Shown piece after piece: positions 54,001-63,769 of a stretch of 64,000 bases of DNA. Each line of letters opens with the position of its first letter. Positions within the stretch are counted from its first letter, which is position 1. The translations under genes were made by a program, and so were the position numbers. Origin of the DNA: Lachnoclostridium sp. An196 (lineage in GTDB: Bacteria > Bacillota > Clostridia > Lachnospirales > Lachnospiraceae); contig NZ_NFJZ01000003.1 of NCBI RefSeq assembly GCF_002160135.1, positions 1 through 64,000 of the forward strand, written 5' to 3'. Below the pieces are notes generated by a model, which searched no databases, was not told where the DNA came from, and saw nothing but the letters and a program-made list of their open reading frames with translations.

Positions 54001-54980
54001 TGAATCATAATGAAGATAAGAACAGAAGGATTTACCTGTATTCGCACTCTCCAGAGGCAGAAAAAGCCATTGAATCAGGAGAGGTTGCTATTAGCACGGG
54101 TGGAGCAAGGCGTCCTGATGGAACTATGATGGATATGGCAAAACCTCTCTCATTTACATTGGATGAATTGAAGGAAATGGTTAGTGATGAGACACATTTG
54201 ATTGAAGCTGATAAAAAAATCAAGCAGATTGGTGAGAAACTGCAGCTTTCAGAAGAGGGGATGCAGGAGATCTCCAGGATTGGCTGGCTGAACAATGCAG
54301 CTATAGGACAGGTGTATTCAATGACATATGCGGGATTTCAGCGCACATTGTCTGGTCTGGAATATATTTCTTCAAACATGGAGGAGTTCAGACAATATGT
54401 TCGGCAGAGGGATTTCAATGAACTGAAAGAGAAAACGGAAAGATATATTACTTATCTTGAATCTGATGCGCGAAAGCTGGAGCTACCAAGATTTGATGTG
54501 ACAAGTAGTAATGTGGATGAACACATAAATGATATTGGTTCATTCATTAAGCGCATATATGATGGTTTGTTGGATGGAAGTGAAAACGGCTTTTTTGCAT
54601 GCGTTATTATTAATGCACTCATCGTTCCTTTTACAGAAGTACTGAAGAAATACGCGGTTCTGTTTTTCTATGATAATGGCGTGGCGACTGGAGGATGCAA
54701 TAAGTGGGCAAAGCTGATTAGTGACATATCTTCTGATCAGCGGTTTCGTGAGATAATTCAGTATTACATTCACTTGGAAACAGATATGCCGTATCGGGAC
54801 AAGGTTGTTTTAGGTCGTAAATGTGTAAAAAGGATTGCTTTATTACCGGATTCTATAGAATTTGATGCAGAATATGCCTTGTACCACAGTAAAGAAGAAT
54901 ACTTATCAAAGAGCAAGGATGTTAAAAAGCTAATATCTGCATCCGATAGTATTCCCGATGATGGGAAGTTGTACTTGTAG
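54000..54980 (+). CDS. Second unrecognised protein in the helicase-methylase operon
   Basis: 326 residues, not recognised. Helical, with a short amphipathic/hydrophobic stretch (FFACVIINALIVPFTEVLKK) in the middle that could be a buried helix. N-terminus YLYSHSPEAEKAIESGEVAI. Starts on the last base of the preceding stop, so it is translationally coupled, and precedes the giant helicase by 41 bp with GAAGGAGGTCGTGCAGT as ribosome binding site for the latter. Confidence 0.7.
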   Translation: MNHNEDKNRRIYLYSHSPEAEKAIESGEVAISTGGARRPDGTMMDMAKPLSFTLDELKEMVSDETHLIEADKKIKQIGEKLQLSEEGMQEISRIGWLNNAAIGQVYSMTYAGFQRTLSGLEYISSNMEEFRQYVRQRDFNELKEKTERYITYLESDARKLELPRFDVTSSNVDEHINDIGSFIKRIYDGLLDGSENGFFACVIINALIVPFTEVLKKYAVLFFYDNGVATGGCNKWAKLISDISSDQRFREIIQYYIHLETDMPYRDKVVLGRKCVKRIALLPDSIEFDAEYALYHSKEEYLSKSKDVKKLISASDSIPDDGKLYL

Positions 54981-55021
54981 GTGGTACAAACATATCAGAA
55001 TAACGAAGGAGGTCGTGCAGT

Positions 55022-58000
55022 ATGTTACCATCCATACTTGCAAAACAATTAGAGAAAGGAATCGGGGACTATATAGAAACCACATTCCCGATGACGAATG
55101 AGCCTTTTAGAGGCTCCGTTAGAAATATGCTGGAGATAAAGGATTCTGTTTATCATGAACCCTATGTATCTGTGCGCCTTCCTTTCCGGGTGGCAGAGAA
55201 GATGCCGGACTGTTTCGAGGCAATCCATCCTGCATACCTCCCGTATGTTCATCAGGATACAGCTTTTCAAAGATTGACCGGAGATGATGGACGATCCACT
55301 TTGATCGCAACAGGAACCGGTTCCGGTAAAACGGAGTGTTTTCTGTATCCTATTCTGGAATACTGTTATCAGCATCGGGGCGAAAATGGCATTAAGGCAC
55401 TCATTATTTATCCGATGAATGCGCTGGCAACAGATCAGGCAAGACGTATAGCAGGCCTTATTCACAAAAGTCCGGAGTTACGGGGAAACGTGACTGTTGG
55501 CATGTATGTGGGTGGTCGTGAGCATACTCCGAGCCGTATGATGAGCGAAGATAATGTTATCACGGATCATGAAACATTGCTTAATGCGCCACCTGATATC
55601 CTGATGACGAACTATAAAATGCTTGATTACCTGCTTGTTCGTCCGAAGGATGCCGGACTCTGGAAAGATAATGCACCGGATACACTGAAATACATCGCTG
55701 TCGATGAGTTGCATACTTTTGATGGTGCACAGGGAACAGATCTTGCCTGCTTGCTCCGGCGTCTGAAATCACGTTTGTGGACACCGGCAGGCTATCTTTG
55801 CTGCATCGGGACATCTGCAACGATGGGTTCTAAGGATAACGGTAAGGGAATCCTAGAATATGCATCGGAGATCTTCGGAGAACCGTTCGAGGAAAATGCA
55901 GTCATCACGGAAGACAGACTTTCACCGGCAGAGTTTTTTGCTGATTCTGATATCACGGACTTTACTATTCCATCGGATGAGCAAGTCAAGAAACTCATCA
56001 CTTTAACTCAGCAGGATGATGAGGAAGCTTATATCGTTGAGGCGGTAAAGGCATGGATGAATCTTCCTGATACCGATATATCGACACCAGAGGGAAAGAT
56101 CGCTTTAGGAAAACAGCTGATGCATCACAGCTTCATGCAGGCGATGATTTCCTTCATAAAGGGGAATTATTATCAAGTATCAGCAATCGTTGATGAATTG
56201 CAGGTCAATTATCCGGCGCTGAAAGAGATGGAAGACCCGGCAGAGGCTGTAAATGCGCTTCTGGCGCTTATTTCCTACGCCAGAACAGGATCCACGGAAA
56301 GCCTGCGGCCTTTCCTAAATGTTCAGGTTCAGCTTTGGATGAGAGAACTGCGTCGTCTGGTGGCAAAGGTGTCGCCAAAGATGGTTACATACTCTATCGC
56401 ACATGACCTGAATACACAACAGGCGAAGCAGTATTTGCCCGTGGTAAACTGCCGTGATTGCGGAGCTACCGGATGGACTTCGATATTAAGCGAGCGTATG
56501 AATGCTACCATTACAAGCCTGGAGGCATTCTATAACCTGTACTTTAAAGCGGATGAAAAAATCGTGATGATGTTCCCTCATAAGGAGAGCGATCGTCCGT
56601 GGGGATTTATAGAAGCCCAGTTATGCCCTGAGTGTTTGCAGGTAAAGATCGGCGAGGACGTATCTGCATCATGCGACAATTGTGGAGCTGATACGGTAAA
56701 AGTCCTGATCCCGAATCCAATTAAGACCTCAGGTTCTAAAAATCATAAGCAGTTTGTGTGCCCGTTCTGCGGATCAAAGCGAGGCATCTCCCTGATGGGT
56801 CTTCGGAGCGCTACGGAGATCAGTACGAGCATCTCACAGCTGTTTGCATCAAAATTCAATGATGACAAAAAGACACTGGCATTTTCTGACAATGTCCAGG
56901 ATGCTGCACATCGTGCCGGATTCTTTAATGCAAGAACATGGAGATTTGGCTTTAGAAGCGCACTGCAGCGCTATGTAGAGAACGGTGGCGCAGGAAAGTC
57001 GCTTGCCGATTTCACAAAGGGGTTCATCGATTACTGGCATGATCAGATGGACGATGAAAGCTTTGTCAGTTTCTTCATTGCTCCGAATATGACCTGGATG
57101 CGTGCCTATGAGGAAATGATCCAGAATCGTAAGCTGGGTAAGGATGCACTTGCCAAAAAACTGATGTCAGATATAGAAAAAAGAATCTCCTATGAGATCA
57201 TGCTTGAGTATGGACTTACAAGCCGTATCGGACGAACACTGGAGAAGTCCGGCTGTTCCTGTCTGTCATTCAAGAAAGAAGAACTACTTGAGGTTGCCGG
57301 GAATGTACATGAGCGTGTGATCAATGAAATCGGGTCGCTGCCGAACACCTCTGCGAAGCGATATGAGCAGATGGTTGCGGGCTATGTAAATATTCTGCGA
57401 CAGAATGGTGCATTTGATGATGATGCATTCTATCTATTTTTGAAAGAAAACGGAAATACCTATCTGCTTTCCAACGATCGGGTGAGCTGGATGCCCGGAA
57501 GACAGTCCGGAAGAAATACTCCGCGATTTATTTTTAAACAGAATAATTCTACAGGAAAACGGAACTTCAATTTCGATACTGTTGCAGAGAGGAAATATAC
57601 GGATTGGATTTCTTCGTGTTGCGATGAATTTATGATTGAGCCATCGACCTTTACTATGATCAGCCAGATCATTCTGGAGGAATTGACGAAGGCCGGTTTG
57701 GTGGTAACGATTCAGATCGCCCCGGACTATGTGGTCTATGGCTTGGATAAGGATCGTGTATATATCACAGATAAGGTGATTCAGCTTAAGTGCGATACCT
57801 GTGGAATCGGTCATGCAGTATCTGAAGAGAATAAGGATCTATGGGAAGGAGCGCCTTGCACGAGAAGCGTTTGCAACGGCTCTTTTGAAGAAGCAGAGAG
57901 TGATGAGCTGGATTATTATGGGAAGCTTTTTACATCAGGCGATATCGCCAGGATAAATGCTAAGGAGCACACTGGCCTTCTGGAGAGGGATGACAGAGAA

Positions 58001-61000
58001 GCTCTGGAGGTGGATTTCAAGCGGAGTAAAGATGGACAGAAGGTCTGGGATCCGAATGTTCTGTCCTGTACGCCAACGCTTGAAATGGGTATCGATATCG
58101 GTGACCTTTCCACCGTCATCCTTTGCAGTATGCCTCCGGCGCAGGCACAATTCCTGCAGCGTACCGGACGAGCTGGACGTAAAGATGGAAATGCATTGAC
58201 GCTGGCTGTCGCAGCTGCGAGACCGCATGATCTGTACTTCTATGCGGATCCGCTGGATATGATGGAAGGCAATGTACAGCCACCGAAGATCTTCCTGAAG
58301 GCTTCTGCTGTTCTGGATCGTCAGTTTGTTGCCTATTGCATGGATTCCTGGGTGAAGCGCGGGGTGCCGGAACAGTCAATTCCTAAAAACATAGGAATTA
58401 TTCTTGGAAAATTAGAGAACCATCCGATGGATATGTTCCCATTTAATTTCCTTAGCTATGTCCAGAATAACCTTACACACCTGCTGAATTCCTTCATCCA
58501 GCTGTTTGTTCAGTACCTGGATGATACCGCAAAGCAGGAACTGAAAGAATTTGCCCAAGGAGACCGTCTCAAAAAGAGTCCGATGCATATGAGCCTCCTT
58601 GAAGCTTTTGAGGCAATGAAAAAGCAGAGGGATTCTTTATCGGCAAGTATTAAGCAACTGAAGGACATGGTGAAGGATCTGGAAAGCAAGCCAAAAGATT
58701 CTTCCTATGAGGATGAGATAAAGGAACTGAAGGCAGAGCAGGCAGCTCTTATCAACGTGTTAAAGGAACTGAACAAGAAGGATGTGTTCAATTTCCTGTC
58801 GGATGAAGGCCTACTTCCGAACTATGCCTTCCCGGAGGCCGGAATCATTCTGAAAGCCGTCCTGTATCGTAAGGACGAGGCAGATGCCGGCGAAGGTGAA
58901 ACAAAGAAAAAATATAGAAAGTCTGTTTATGAATACAGCCGCAGCGCTTCCGCAGCTATAAGCGAATTCGCTCCGAATAACAGCTTTTATGTTGACGGAA
59001 GAAAGCTGACTATAGATCAGATTGATCTGACCAGCTCCCAGTCCGCAAAGTGGAGATTGTGTCCGAACTGTTCGCATGCGCAGATTGAAGAGGCTGGAAA
59101 GAATACTGCATGCTGTCCACAGTGCGGAAGCCCGGCATGGGCGGATTCCGGACAGGTTCGCAACATGTTGAAAGTGCAGATGGTCTATTCCAACATGGAT
59201 TATACCAAGAGCCTTATTTCTGATGAAAGCGATGACCGGTCAAATGTATTCTACTGTAAGCAGCTGCTGGTAGACGTAGACGAAGACCATGATATTTCAA
59301 GCGCTTACCAGATGGATAATGAAGAGTTTGCATTCGGTTATGAGTTTGTAAAGAAGGCTACTCTCAGAGAAATCAATTTCGGTGAAAGCGACATGGTGGG
59401 AGAAAAGCTTTCTGTGTCCGGTGTTGAGGATGTAAGAAAGGGCTTCAAGATCTGTAAATACTGTGGAAAGATCCAGCCAGATCACGGGAAGGAAGTGCAT
59501 ACGTTCTACTGCAAGACCAGGAAGATGCCTGCATTCAGCAATGATCCCTTTGAAGAGTGCTTATTCCTTTACCGTGAGTTTGCAACAGAGGCGCTGCGTA
59601 TTTTGATTCCGGCCACAACAATGGATTCTTCCAATGTACGGACAGAGTCATTTACAGCCGCTTTCATGCTTGGAATGAAGGAATACTTCGGCAATGTGGA
59701 TCACCTTCGGGCAACAGTCAGTGAAGTGCCGGTTCCTGATGCTGATTATCGGAAGCAGTATCTTGTAATATATGATTCCGTTCCCGGTGGTACAGGATAT
59801 TTGAAGCAGTTGATGAACGAAAAGAATTCGCTCATCGACATCTTTGAACGTGCGCTTCAGAAGCTGGAGCAGTGCTCATGTAAGGAGGATCCTCAGAAAG
59901 ATGGCTGCTATCACTGTCTGTATGCTTATAGGCAGAGCCAGAATATCGGCAATATATCACGAAGCACGGCAATCCGGATCCTGCGTTCTATCTTGAGCGG
60001 AAAAGACAATCTGACAAAGATTGAGAAGCTGGCCAGCGTTCCCGTCAATTCTTTGTTTGACAGTGAATTGGAGCGACGGTTTGTAGAAGCTCTTGCTCAG
60101 ATGGGGAATGAGAATCGTAAGGTAGATATTTCCAAGTCGCTTATTTCAGGCAAGGAAGGATACATATTAAAGATCAATGATCAGACTTGGGAGATTGAAC
60201 CCCAGGTATTACTTGATGCGACTCAGGGCGTCAAAGTAAGTTGCAAGCCGGACTTCATAATCAGCCCTGTCGGGAAATCAGATAAGCTTCCGGTGGCAAT
60301 CTTCACAGATGGGTTTATCTATCATAAGGATAAAGTTGCAGACGATACATTAAAGCGAGAGGCAATCCGGAGAAGCGGAAGATATCGTGTATGGAGCCTC
60401 AGCTGGAGAGACGTACAATCTGTGTTTACGCAGCAGGGAGATTATTTCACCCCGACATTAACTTATGAGAAGATGCCGTCCGGTGCAAAGATGTATCAGC
60501 CTACAATCAGTGCGGCTAAAGCAGATGCTTTAAGACCGAATAAAATGTCCGCTATGGAACTGCTGATGAGATATCTGGAACTTGATGGATCTGATAAGTT
60601 ATTTGCGGCTCATGCGCACGGCATATCGTTGTCGCTTCTGGAACCGACTAAGGCAGCAAGTTCCATAGATTTCATCAATTGGAACGATGTTACCGGAAAG
60701 GTGAACGGGCAGACTCATTATACGGAAGATGATTTTGTACAGCCGGGAACGTTCTTCGGAACGTGGATTCCGCGGAGTGATAATACCCATCTTTATATGT
60801 ATGCCGGAATTCTGGCATCTAAGATGAAGGCCGACAGAAATGCAGCTGTTTCAGTGTGTGCTGTGCTGGATGATCGTAAAGATTCCAGAACAGATAAGTA
60901 TGAACAGGAATGGAATGGCTTCTGGCAGTTCTCCAATGTGATGCAGTTTGATGATCAGTTCATTGCTGTATGCTACACAGGACTGGACAATCAGACGTAT

Positions 61001-61345
61001 TCAGCATTACCTAATGGCAAGGTGGAGACCGCAGCAGAGGATGTTGCACCGGCTGAAGCTTCTGTGGAAGCCTGGGATGAGATTAAATCCATGCTGTTTG
61101 ATGATATCAGCAAGAGTATTTCCGATGAATGTAAGGCACGGGGCATTCCTGCTCCTGAAGAGGCTGGATATGAGCTGGCAGATGCATCCGGAGAAGTTAT
61201 TGCAGAAATAGAGCTGGCATGGACCCAGAAGAAGATAGGATTTATGACCGAAGATCAGGCAGAAGATATTGAAAAGGCCAAAGCTTCGGGTTGGAAGATA
61301 TTTACCGTATCGGATGAAATAGATGATACGTTCAAGGAGGTGTGA
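55022..61345 (+). CDS. Giant DEAD/DEAH helicase with DUF1998, DruE-like or DrmA-DrmB fusion
   Basis: 2107 residues. Helicase core: Walker A ATGTGSGKTECFLYP near 95-108, DELH box VDELHTFDGAQGTDL near 226, SAT motif, C-terminal helicase with CTPTLEMGIDIGDLS and FLQRTGRAGRKDGNAL (about 1017-1060). Several zinc-binding Cys pairs (CRDCGATGW, CPECLQ/CDNCGAD, CPFCGSKRG, CPNCSHAQ/CCPQCGSPAW, CKYCGKIQ). DUF1998 at about 1580-1660 with YDSVPGGTGYLKQL and DGCYHCLYAYRQSQNIG. The last 450 residues include KPDFIIS and LPVAIFTDGFIYHKDK, the pattern of a Vsr/REase-like fold. Size and DUF1998 recall DruE; neighbours recall DrmA plus DrmB. Confidence 0.88.
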   Translation: MLPSILAKQLEKGIGDYIETTFPMTNEPFRGSVRNMLEIKDSVYHEPYVSVRLPFRVAEKMPDCFEAIHPAYLPYVHQDTAFQRLTGDDGRSTLIATGTGSGKTECFLYPILEYCYQHRGENGIKALIIYPMNALATDQARRIAGLIHKSPELRGNVTVGMYVGGREHTPSRMMSEDNVITDHETLLNAPPDILMTNYKMLDYLLVRPKDAGLWKDNAPDTLKYIAVDELHTFDGAQGTDLACLLRRLKSRLWTPAGYLCCIGTSATMGSKDNGKGILEYASEIFGEPFEENAVITEDRLSPAEFFADSDITDFTIPSDEQVKKLITLTQQDDEEAYIVEAVKAWMNLPDTDISTPEGKIALGKQLMHHSFMQAMISFIKGNYYQVSAIVDELQVNYPALKEMEDPAEAVNALLALISYARTGSTESLRPFLNVQVQLWMRELRRLVAKVSPKMVTYSIAHDLNTQQAKQYLPVVNCRDCGATGWTSILSERMNATITSLEAFYNLYFKADEKIVMMFPHKESDRPWGFIEAQLCPECLQVKIGEDVSASCDNCGADTVKVLIPNPIKTSGSKNHKQFVCPFCGSKRGISLMGLRSATEISTSISQLFASKFNDDKKTLAFSDNVQDAAHRAGFFNARTWRFGFRSALQRYVENGGAGKSLADFTKGFIDYWHDQMDDESFVSFFIAPNMTWMRAYEEMIQNRKLGKDALAKKLMSDIEKRISYEIMLEYGLTSRIGRTLEKSGCSCLSFKKEELLEVAGNVHERVINEIGSLPNTSAKRYEQMVAGYVNILRQNGAFDDDAFYLFLKENGNTYLLSNDRVSWMPGRQSGRNTPRFIFKQNNSTGKRNFNFDTVAERKYTDWISSCCDEFMIEPSTFTMISQIILEELTKAGLVVTIQIAPDYVVYGLDKDRVYITDKVIQLKCDTCGIGHAVSEENKDLWEGAPCTRSVCNGSFEEAESDELDYYGKLFTSGDIARINAKEHTGLLERDDREALEVDFKRSKDGQKVWDPNVLSCTPTLEMGIDIGDLSTVILCSMPPAQAQFLQRTGRAGRKDGNALTLAVAAARPHDLYFYADPLDMMEGNVQPPKIFLKASAVLDRQFVAYCMDSWVKRGVPEQSIPKNIGIILGKLENHPMDMFPFNFLSYVQNNLTHLLNSFIQLFVQYLDDTAKQELKEFAQGDRLKKSPMHMSLLEAFEAMKKQRDSLSASIKQLKDMVKDLESKPKDSSYEDEIKELKAEQAALINVLKELNKKDVFNFLSDEGLLPNYAFPEAGIILKAVLYRKDEADAGEGETKKKYRKSVYEYSRSASAAISEFAPNNSFYVDGRKLTIDQIDLTSSQSAKWRLCPNCSHAQIEEAGKNTACCPQCGSPAWADSGQVRNMLKVQMVYSNMDYTKSLISDESDDRSNVFYCKQLLVDVDEDHDISSAYQMDNEEFAFGYEFVKKATLREINFGESDMVGEKLSVSGVEDVRKGFKICKYCGKIQPDHGKEVHTFYCKTRKMPAFSNDPFEECLFLYREFATEALRILIPATTMDSSNVRTESFTAAFMLGMKEYFGNVDHLRATVSEVPVPDADYRKQYLVIYDSVPGGTGYLKQLMNEKNSLIDIFERALQKLEQCSCKEDPQKDGCYHCLYAYRQSQNIGNISRSTAIRILRSILSGKDNLTKIEKLASVPVNSLFDSELERRFVEALAQMGNENRKVDISKSLISGKEGYILKINDQTWEIEPQVLLDATQGVKVSCKPDFIISPVGKSDKLPVAIFTDGFIYHKDKVADDTLKREAIRRSGRYRVWSLSWRDVQSVFTQQGDYFTPTLTYEKMPSGAKMYQPTISAAKADALRPNKMSAMELLMRYLELDGSDKLFAAHAHGISLSLLEPTKAASSIDFINWNDVTGKVNGQTHYTEDDFVQPGTFFGTWIPRSDNTHLYMYAGILASKMKADRNAAVSVCAVLDDRKDSRTDKYEQEWNGFWQFSNVMQFDDQFIAVCYTGLDNQTYSALPNGKVETAAEDVAPAEASVEAWDEIKSMLFDDISKSISDECKARGIPAPEEAGYELADASGEVIAEIELAWTQKKIGFMTEDQAEDIEKAKASGWKIFTVSDEIDDTFKEV

Positions 61346-61348
61346 TAG

Positions 61349-63451
61349 ATGGAGGCAGCAGCAAAGGTAGCTATATCCGCAGATTTCCTGACTGCATTTG
61401 CAGCATTGCCGAGGCAGATCCAGGGGAAAGTTACGGAGTTTATCAATAAGTTCCGTAATAATCCTCAGTCTCCGGGAATAAACTATGAGAAGATCAATGG
61501 CGGTATGGATAAAAAAATCTGGTCTGTACGGATCGATGATACCTACCGTGGGATTACTGTAAGACAGCCTGAGACAGGAGTTTATCTGCTTCTGTGGGTT
61601 GACCATCATGATGAGGCTTATGATTGGGCACGGAATAAAAAATGCGAGATCAATCCAAAGACCGGTGCCATTCAGGTATTTGATATCGTTACAACACCGG
61701 TTGTGGAGCCTGCAGCACAGGACTTTGTACTATTTGCGGAACTTACGGATGAGGGGCTGATTGAACTGGGGGTTCCGGAAGAACAGATTCCTTTCGTGAG
61801 ATCCATCGGAGATGCACAGGAATTCTATGCTAAAAAAGCCAGCTTTGCCAGTGATACATTCGAGGCACTGTCCTGGGTAGTAGAAGGCATTCCCGTTGAT
61901 GAGGTAATTGAGCTTTTCAAAGAAGAGAAAGAGGGCAGCAAACCTGCGGAAAATTTGGCAGATGCTCTGGAAAGCCCGTTGTCTTTGAAGTCCTTTGTTG
62001 TGGTTGAAGGGGAAGAAGAACTTCGTCGTATCATGGCTGAGCCGCTGGAGAAGTGGAGAGTGTTCCTTCATCCAACGCAGAGAAAAATTGTGAATAAAAA
62101 CTATTCTGGTTCTGCAAGAGTACTTGGCGGAGCAGGAACCGGAAAAACCGTTGTTGCAATGCACAGGGCAAAGCATCTGGCAGCAGGGCTGAAGAATAAG
62201 GAAAGAATTCTTTTCACCACTTATACAGCAAACCTTGCCTCTGATATTAAGGATAATCTGCGAAAGATCTGTACGCTGGATGAGATCAGAAGAATTGACG
62301 TGATCAATCTGGATGCGTGGGTATCACAGTTCCTTCGTGAGCATGGATATCCGGCAGAGATTGCCTATGACGAAAAGGCGGACAACCTCTGGGAAGAAGC
62401 GGTGACAGGAACGGACTTTTCCGGGGAGTTTCCTGTGAGCTTCTATGAAGAAGAATATAATCGCGTAGTCGTAGCCCAAGAGGCTTTTTCGTTAGAGAAG
62501 TATGTTAAGGCAAGCAGAACCGGGCGCGGCACCAGACTCGATAGAAAAAAGAGAATGCAGATATGGAAGGTGTTTGAAGCTTACCAAAATCTGATGAAGG
62601 AAAATCAGGTCCGTGATATCAATACAGCTATGTATGAGTGCAGGCTGTTAATAGAAAAAACATCCTCAGAAACACGATATAGGCACGTTATCGTCGATGA
62701 GGGACAGGATCTTAGCGCTAATGCGTTTCGTTTGCTCAGGTCGATCGCCGGTGAAGAACACGAGAACGATATTTTCATAGTTGGCGATGCGCACCAGAGG
62801 ATTTATAAAAACAAAGCCGCTCTGTCAAAGTGTGGAATCAATATCAGAGGCAGAAGCAGTGTTCTGAGAATCAATTACAGAACAACGGAAGAGATTCGGA
62901 AGGCGGCATTTGCTTTGCTGAATGGAATATTCTTTGATGATTTGGATGACTCCTTCGACACAGGGGACCGTTGTCAGTCCCTTACGCACGGATCAGTTCC
63001 GGAGATAATTGCTACTGCGAACGCAAACGAGGAATTTGAAGCAATCCTGGCGAAAATCAAAGGATTGATCGATGGCGGTGTGTCTGCAAAAAATATCTGT
63101 GTTGTCGCCAGGACTCACAAATTGCTTGATGATTATATCGCTCATTTCACTTCGAGTGGGATTCGCTGTTATGAGATCAAGGGAAATAAGGCGGATGATC
63201 GTGGCCTGGACGGGATCCGTGTTGCCACGATGCACAGAGTTAAGGGACTGGAATTCCAGTATGTATTTGTTGTAGCAGCAAACAACAGGATTATTCCGTT
63301 AGCTTCGGCAATCGACCATACAGATTCCGTCAGTGAGCAGGAAACAATGACTGCAGAAAAGTGTCTTCTTTATGTGGCACTGACAAGAGCCCAAAAGGGT
63401 GCTTATATCAGCGGGTATGGAAAGATGTCAGAGTTCCTGCAGGGGAAGTAA
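61349..63451 (+). CDS. SF1 (UvrD-like) helicase with N-terminal RelE/ParE-like domain
   Basis: 700 residues. Residues about 1-110 read as a RelE/ParE-superfamily domain: FAALPRQIQGKVTEFINKFR, then KKIWSVRIDDTYRGITVRQP and LLLWVDHHDEAYDWAR. The helicase part begins near 235: Walker A VLGGAGTGKTVVAMHRAKHL (about 258), Walker B VIVDEGQDLSANAFRLL (about 446), motif III/IV DAHQRIYKNKA and LRINYRTTEEI, motif V VATMHRVKGLEFQYVFVV (about 625), motif VI YVALTRAQKG (about 670). Starts 4 bp after the stop of the giant helicase gene, after AAGGAGGTGTGATAG. The RelE-like part could be an mRNA-cleaving effector or only a substrate-binding remnant. Confidence 0.85.
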   Translation: MEAAAKVAISADFLTAFAALPRQIQGKVTEFINKFRNNPQSPGINYEKINGGMDKKIWSVRIDDTYRGITVRQPETGVYLLLWVDHHDEAYDWARNKKCEINPKTGAIQVFDIVTTPVVEPAAQDFVLFAELTDEGLIELGVPEEQIPFVRSIGDAQEFYAKKASFASDTFEALSWVVEGIPVDEVIELFKEEKEGSKPAENLADALESPLSLKSFVVVEGEEELRRIMAEPLEKWRVFLHPTQRKIVNKNYSGSARVLGGAGTGKTVVAMHRAKHLAAGLKNKERILFTTYTANLASDIKDNLRKICTLDEIRRIDVINLDAWVSQFLREHGYPAEIAYDEKADNLWEEAVTGTDFSGEFPVSFYEEEYNRVVVAQEAFSLEKYVKASRTGRGTRLDRKKRMQIWKVFEAYQNLMKENQVRDINTAMYECRLLIEKTSSETRYRHVIVDEGQDLSANAFRLLRSIAGEEHENDIFIVGDAHQRIYKNKAALSKCGINIRGRSSVLRINYRTTEEIRKAAFALLNGIFFDDLDDSFDTGDRCQSLTHGSVPEIIATANANEEFEAILAKIKGLIDGGVSAKNICVVARTHKLLDDYIAHFTSSGIRCYEIKGNKADDRGLDGIRVATMHRVKGLEFQYVFVVAANNRIIPLASAIDHTDSVSEQETMTAEKCLLYVALTRAQKGAYISGYGKMSEFLQGK

Positions 63452-63475
63452 CTATTGTTAAGGAGTATCAGAATT

Positions 63476-63769
63476 ATGAGTTTGATTCTATGCCCAGAAT
63501 GTGGAACGAAAATCTCTGATAGAGCGACAAAATGTCCTCATTGTGGCTTTCAGAGCGCGGATGCCGAGAGGCCTATTAGCGAACAAGATAAGTATGAGAT
63601 AGTTCCTATTTTTGAATATGATATTGAGGAGTGGAAACCTAATAGGGGAGATCTGAGCGTGATCTCCTATGAAGACAATAAAAGCCTTATCGAATATTTT
63701 GGTAGTTGGGAAACAATTCAGGTCAAACTCCCGGCAATTGCTGAAGTCATAGGGGGCTATGGCGAATAA
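63476..63769 (+). CDS. Small zinc-ribbon protein
   Basis: 97 residues. An N-terminal four-Cys zinc ribbon, CPECGTKISDRATKCPHCGF (residues about 6-25), followed by an acidic, unassigned tail (IFEYDIEEWKPNRGDLSVIS). ATG 63476 follows AAGGAGTATCAGAATT; a TTG at 63455 is in frame upstream of that site. Last intact gene of the rightward operon; role unknown. Confidence 0.75.
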   Translation: MSLILCPECGTKISDRATKCPHCGFQSADAERPISEQDKYEIVPIFEYDIEEWKPNRGDLSVISYEDNKSLIEYFGSWETIQVKLPAIAEVIGGYGE

